A stretch of DNA of 8,104 nt from Gammaproteobacteria bacterium (GTDB lineage: Bacteria; Pseudomonadota; Gammaproteobacteria; Pseudomonadales; Pseudomonadaceae). The notes below the pieces were generated by a model that saw only the letters and a list, made by a program, of their open reading frames with translations, did no database searches and had not been told where the DNA came from. Shown here piece by piece: positions 5,960 to 8,104 of the stretch; position 1 is the first letter of the stretch; each line of letters begins with the position of its first letter. Position numbers and translations under genes: made by a program. Where the stretch lies: positions 1 to 8,104 of the forward strand of contig JAAZCO010000144.1 of the NCBI GenBank assembly GCA_012513235.1, in the 5' to 3' direction.

Positions 5960-6778
5960 TTACTTAAAACGGCGCTCAATTCCCTTTTCAACCAAAATCT
6001 TAGCTGAAATTTCTTCAACAGAAAAATGCGTTGTATTAATAAAATTAATATTTTCACGCTTAAACAAGCCTTCCACTTCACGCACTTCAAATTCACACTG
6101 CGCGTAACTGGCATAACGGCTATTGGGCTTGCGCTCATTACGAATCGCTGCCAGACGGTCTGCATCAATGGTTAAACCAAAGAGCTTATCTTTATGCTCT
6201 TTTAACGAATTGGGCAGCTGTAAGCTTTCCATATCATCTTCGGTTAACGGATAGTTGGCAGCACGAATACCGTACTGCATCGCCATATACAAACAGGTTG
6301 GCGTTTTACCACAGCGCGAAACACCCACTAGAATAATATCAGCGCTGTCATAATGACGTGTGCGTCCACCATCATCGTTATCCAACGCAAAGTGCACCGC
6401 TTCAATACGCTCCATATAATTGGCGCTGTGGGTAATAGAATGTGATTTACCCACCGAATAGGATGAGCGTTCATTTAATTCTTCTTCAAGCGGTGATAAA
6501 AAGCTGGAGAAAATATCCACTTTAAAGGTGTTTGCAGTGGATAAAATAGCGCGAATTTCAGTATCCACAATAGTATCAAAAACGATAGGACGTATGCCCT
6601 CACTTTCCGCAACAGCATTAATTTGCTGTACCATAGCGTGTGCTTTTTCAACAGTATCAATATAGGGTCGAGTTAAACGGCGGAAATCGATATTATCGAA
6701 TTGAGCCAATAAACTTTGCCCCAGCGTTTCGGCAGTAATACCCGTTCCATCAGAAATAAAAAAAGCTGTACGTTTCAT
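5960..6778 (-). CDS. ppsR: PEP synthase regulatory protein PpsR
   Basis: This 272-residue DUF299 protein is a bifunctional regulator. With ADP it phosphorylates, and thereby inactivates, phosphohistidine-bearing PEP synthase on a threonine; with inorganic phosphate it removes that phosphate, releasing pyrophosphate. Hallmarks are the N-terminal FFISDGTGITAETLG (6-20), the GRTRHYDSADIILVGVSRCGKTPTC block (138-162) with its P-loop-like GVSRCGKT (152-159), and a TANYPL-like AANYPL segment after it. I chose the ATG at 6778 because MKRTAFFISDGTGI is the conserved beginning of Pseudomonas homologues; an in-frame TTG three codons earlier is not needed. The AAGG upstream is somewhat far, so the ribosome binding site is weak. 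It is divergent from ppsA, its target. A PPDK regulator from the same family is the alternative, but the ppsA neighbour decides. Confidence 0.96.
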   Translation of the reverse strand: MKRTAFFISDGTGITAETLGQSLLAQFDNIDFRRLTRPYIDTVEKAHAMVQQINAVAESEGIRPIVFDTIVDTEIRAILSTANTFKVDIFSSFLSPLEEELNERSSYSVGKSHSITHSANYMERIEAVHFALDNDDGGRTRHYDSADIILVGVSRCGKTPTCLYMAMQYGIRAANYPLTEDDMESLQLPNSLKEHKDKLFGLTIDADRLAAIRNERKPNSRYASYAQCEFEVREVEGLFKRENINFINTTHFSVEEISAKILVEKGIERRFK

Positions 6779-6816
6779 AATTGCCAAAAGCCTTAAGTCG
6801 TGAACATTTCTCGGTT

Positions 6817-6822
6817 AGTATA
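6817..6822 (-). promoter_or_regulatory. Candidate -10 element for ppsR
   Basis: On the minus strand this reads TATACT, five of six matches to the sigma-70 -10 consensus, about 40 bases upstream of the ppsR ATG. I find no good -35 hexamer at 16-18 bases, so if real it may need an activator. It abuts the dyad at 6822-6849. Confidence 0.3.
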
Positions 6823-6849
6823 GGCAGGTTATTGCAATACATGTTGCCT
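6822..6849. promoter_or_regulatory. Nested dyad, possible operator between ppsR and ppsA
   Basis: Outer arms AGGCA (6822-6826) and TGCCT (6845-6849) surround a perfect 10-base palindrome, TATTGCAATA (6830-6839); the two centres differ by one base. The dyad touches the candidate ppsR -10 element and lies in the 151-base gap between the divergent genes. Such nested symmetry suits a dimeric regulator, but I cannot name one, and it does not resemble the Cra site known upstream of enterobacterial ppsA. Confidence 0.35.
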
Positions 6850-6880
6850 AGCGACATTGTGACCCATTTTCCCCAAACAA

Positions 6881-6901
6881 GGCCAATAGATTAAACTGGC
6901 C
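6881..6901. promoter_or_regulatory. Inverted repeat in the ppsA leader or promoter
   Basis: GGCCA (6881-6885) and TGGCC (6897-6901) are perfect inverted arms around an 11-base AT-rich spacer that contains a TAGATT -10-like hexamer (6887-6892). It lies 28 bases before the ppsA start. It could be an operator over the ppsA promoter or a weak leader hairpin. No convincing -35 hexamer was found. Confidence 0.3.
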
Positions 6902-6929
6902 CTTTCAATACAGACGTGGAGAGATCACC

Positions 6930-8104
6930 TTGGTTGAATACGTAGTTTCCCTCGATAAGCTCGGTAACCATGATGTTGAGCGTGTAGGGGGCAAAAACGC
7001 TTCCCTAGGCGAAATGATCAGTAACCTTGCCGGCGCCGGCGTTTCAGTACCGGGTGGTTTTGCGACCACCGCCCAAGCCTACCGTGACTTTATTGATGCC
7101 AATAATCTAGATGCTCGCATCCATGATCTACTGGATGCTTTAGACACTGACGATGTCAATGCCTTGGCTAAAGCAGGCTCACAGATCCGTCAGTGGATCT
7201 TAGAAGCAGATTTCCCAGCGCAACTGGATGCCGATATTCGCACTGCTTTTGCACACATGGCCAACGGCAATGACAATATGGCTGTAGCCGTGCGCTCCTC
7301 TGCCACGGCAGAAGACTTGCCTGATGCATCCTTTGCTGGCCAGCAAGAGACATTCTTAAATATTCGTGGCGTGGATAATGTGATCTACGCTGCCAAAGAA
7401 GTGTTCGCCTCATTGTTTAATGACCGTGCTATTTCTTACCGTGTGCACCAAGGTTTTGACCACCGTAACGTGGCGTTATCTGTCGGTGTACAGCGCATGG
7501 TGCGCTCAGAAACAGCCGCGGCTGGTGTGATGTTCAGCCTGGATACCGAGTCAGGTTTCCGCGATGTGGTCTTTATCACTGGTGCTTACGGCTTGGGTGA
7601 AACCGTTGTACAAGGTGCGGTCAACCCTGACGAGTTTTATGTACACAAACAAACGCTAGCCGGTGGTCGTCCAGCGATTTTACGTCGCAACTTGGGCAGT
7701 AAAGCACTAAAAATGATTTACGGCAGCGACGCCAGTGCTGGCAAATCCATTGAAACAGTCGACGTGGACCAAGCCGAGCGCATGCGCTTTTGCCTAACCG
7801 ATGCTGAAGTTTCTAACCTGGCCCAGCAAGCAGTGATTATTGAGCAACACTACGGCTGCCCGATGGATATCGAGTGGGCGAAAGACGGTGATGACGGCCA
7901 GTTGTATATCGTTCAAGCCCGCCCTGAAACCGTTAAAAGCCGCAGCAACCTCAATGTCATGGAGCGCTACTTGCTCAAAGAGCAAGGCACTGTCTTAGTT
8001 GAAGGCCGTGCTATTGGTCAACGTATCGGTGCAGGCCGTGTACGTATTATCAATGATGTCTCGGAAATGGATAAAGTCCAACCAGGCGATGTACTGGTTT
8101 CAGA
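6930..8104 (+). CDS. ppsA: Phosphoenolpyruvate synthase PpsA (partial, 3' end outside window)
   Basis: The open frame runs unbroken to the window end, giving 391 complete codons of an enzyme normally about 790 residues long. PpsA converts pyruvate, ATP and water to PEP, AMP and phosphate, the entry to gluconeogenesis from pyruvate. The visible part is the N-terminal nucleotide-binding (PPDK_N) domain. It shows VGGKNASLGEM (19-29), VPGGFATTAQAY (about 40-51), the ATP-site AVRSSATAEDLPDASFAGQQETFLN block (starting near 120), GLGETVVQGAVNPDE, and the closing YIVQARPETV (326-335). The start of the central swivel domain follows; the catalytic histidine (H421 in E. coli) lies just past the window. 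The start is TTG at 6930: GGAGAG at 6918-6923 is six bases upstream, and the protein then reads VEYVVSLDKLG as in Pseudomonas homologues. No in-frame ATG lies nearby upstream. Confidence 0.96.
   Translation, partial: MVEYVVSLDKLGNHDVERVGGKNASLGEMISNLAGAGVSVPGGFATTAQAYRDFIDANNLDARIHDLLDALDTDDVNALAKAGSQIRQWILEADFPAQLDADIRTAFAHMANGNDNMAVAVRSSATAEDLPDASFAGQQETFLNIRGVDNVIYAAKEVFASLFNDRAISYRVHQGFDHRNVALSVGVQRMVRSETAAAGVMFSLDTESGFRDVVFITGAYGLGETVVQGAVNPDEFYVHKQTLAGGRPAILRRNLGSKALKMIYGSDASAGKSIETVDVDQAERMRFCLTDAEVSNLAQQAVIIEQHYGCPMDIEWAKDGDDGQLYIVQARPETVKSRSNLNVMERYLLKEQGTVLVEGRAIGQRIGAGRVRIINDVSEMDKVQPGDVLVS

Noticed and set aside
5935..6168. Minus-strand open frame overlapping the end of ppsR
   Set aside because: It occupies another frame over conserved ppsR codons and has no family features.
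6779..6787. TTG start three codons upstream of the ppsR ATG
   Set aside because: Homologues begin at MKRTAFFISDGTGI, and the added residues have no support.
7168..7413. Minus-strand open frame inside ppsA
   Set aside because: It is antisense to the conserved nucleotide-binding domain of PEP synthase; no homology or ribosome binding site was seen.
1..8104. New defence system, mobile element, CRISPR array or tRNA
   Set aside because: Almost all genes are recognisable housekeeping or conserved families; there are no terminal repeats, transposase, regularly spaced repeats or tRNA-like cloverleaf that I could see. The HNH protein alone, a chromosomal YajD, does not indicate a defence locus.

Overview
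The window looks like ordinary chromosome from a gammaproteobacterium of the Pseudomonas group. PyrC, RNase T, the PEP synthase regulator PpsR and PEP synthase all read like Pseudomonas orthologues. The divergent motY / pyrC-rnt arrangement is also the one I recall from P. aeruginosa. Base composition appears moderate rather than the GC-rich pattern usual in Pseudomonas, which suggests one of the lower-GC, reduced-genome relatives; this is inference from reading, not a calculation.

Layout. Positions 1-656 (+) hold a translationally coupled pair, a YdhR-type small monooxygenase-like protein and a YajD-type HNH nuclease-like protein. Positions 728-1538 (-) hold a YcgN-family cysteine-cluster protein, preceded by an unrecognised small exported protein. 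Position 1752 (or 1701) to 3095 (+) is a Na+:amino-acid symporter of the AGCS family. Its stop codon shares a CTAG palindrome with the stop of motY, which runs the other way (3092-3982, -) and encodes the flagellar T-ring protein. motY carries a near-perfect FliA/sigma-28 promoter. Divergent from it, pyrC and rnt (4117-5864, +) overlap by four bases and end at a strong bidirectional terminator. Beyond that lie ppsR (5960-6778, -) and, divergent from it, the first half of ppsA (6930 to the window end, +), which begins with TTG.

How the genes work together. PpsR and PpsA form a regulator/target pair controlling pyruvate to PEP conversion for gluconeogenesis. PyrC supplies the third step of pyrimidine synthesis, and RNase T matures tRNA and other stable RNA ends; their coupling is probably positional rather than a shared pathway. 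MotY belongs to the flagellar regulon, and its own sigma-28 promoter lets it sit outside a flagellar cluster.

I found no mobile element, CRISPR array, RNA gene, phage gene or obvious new multi-gene system. The most informative non-coding signals are the sigma-28 promoter of motY, nested dyad symmetries between ppsR and ppsA, and the intergenic hairpins. No gene-free stretch exceeds about 215 bases.
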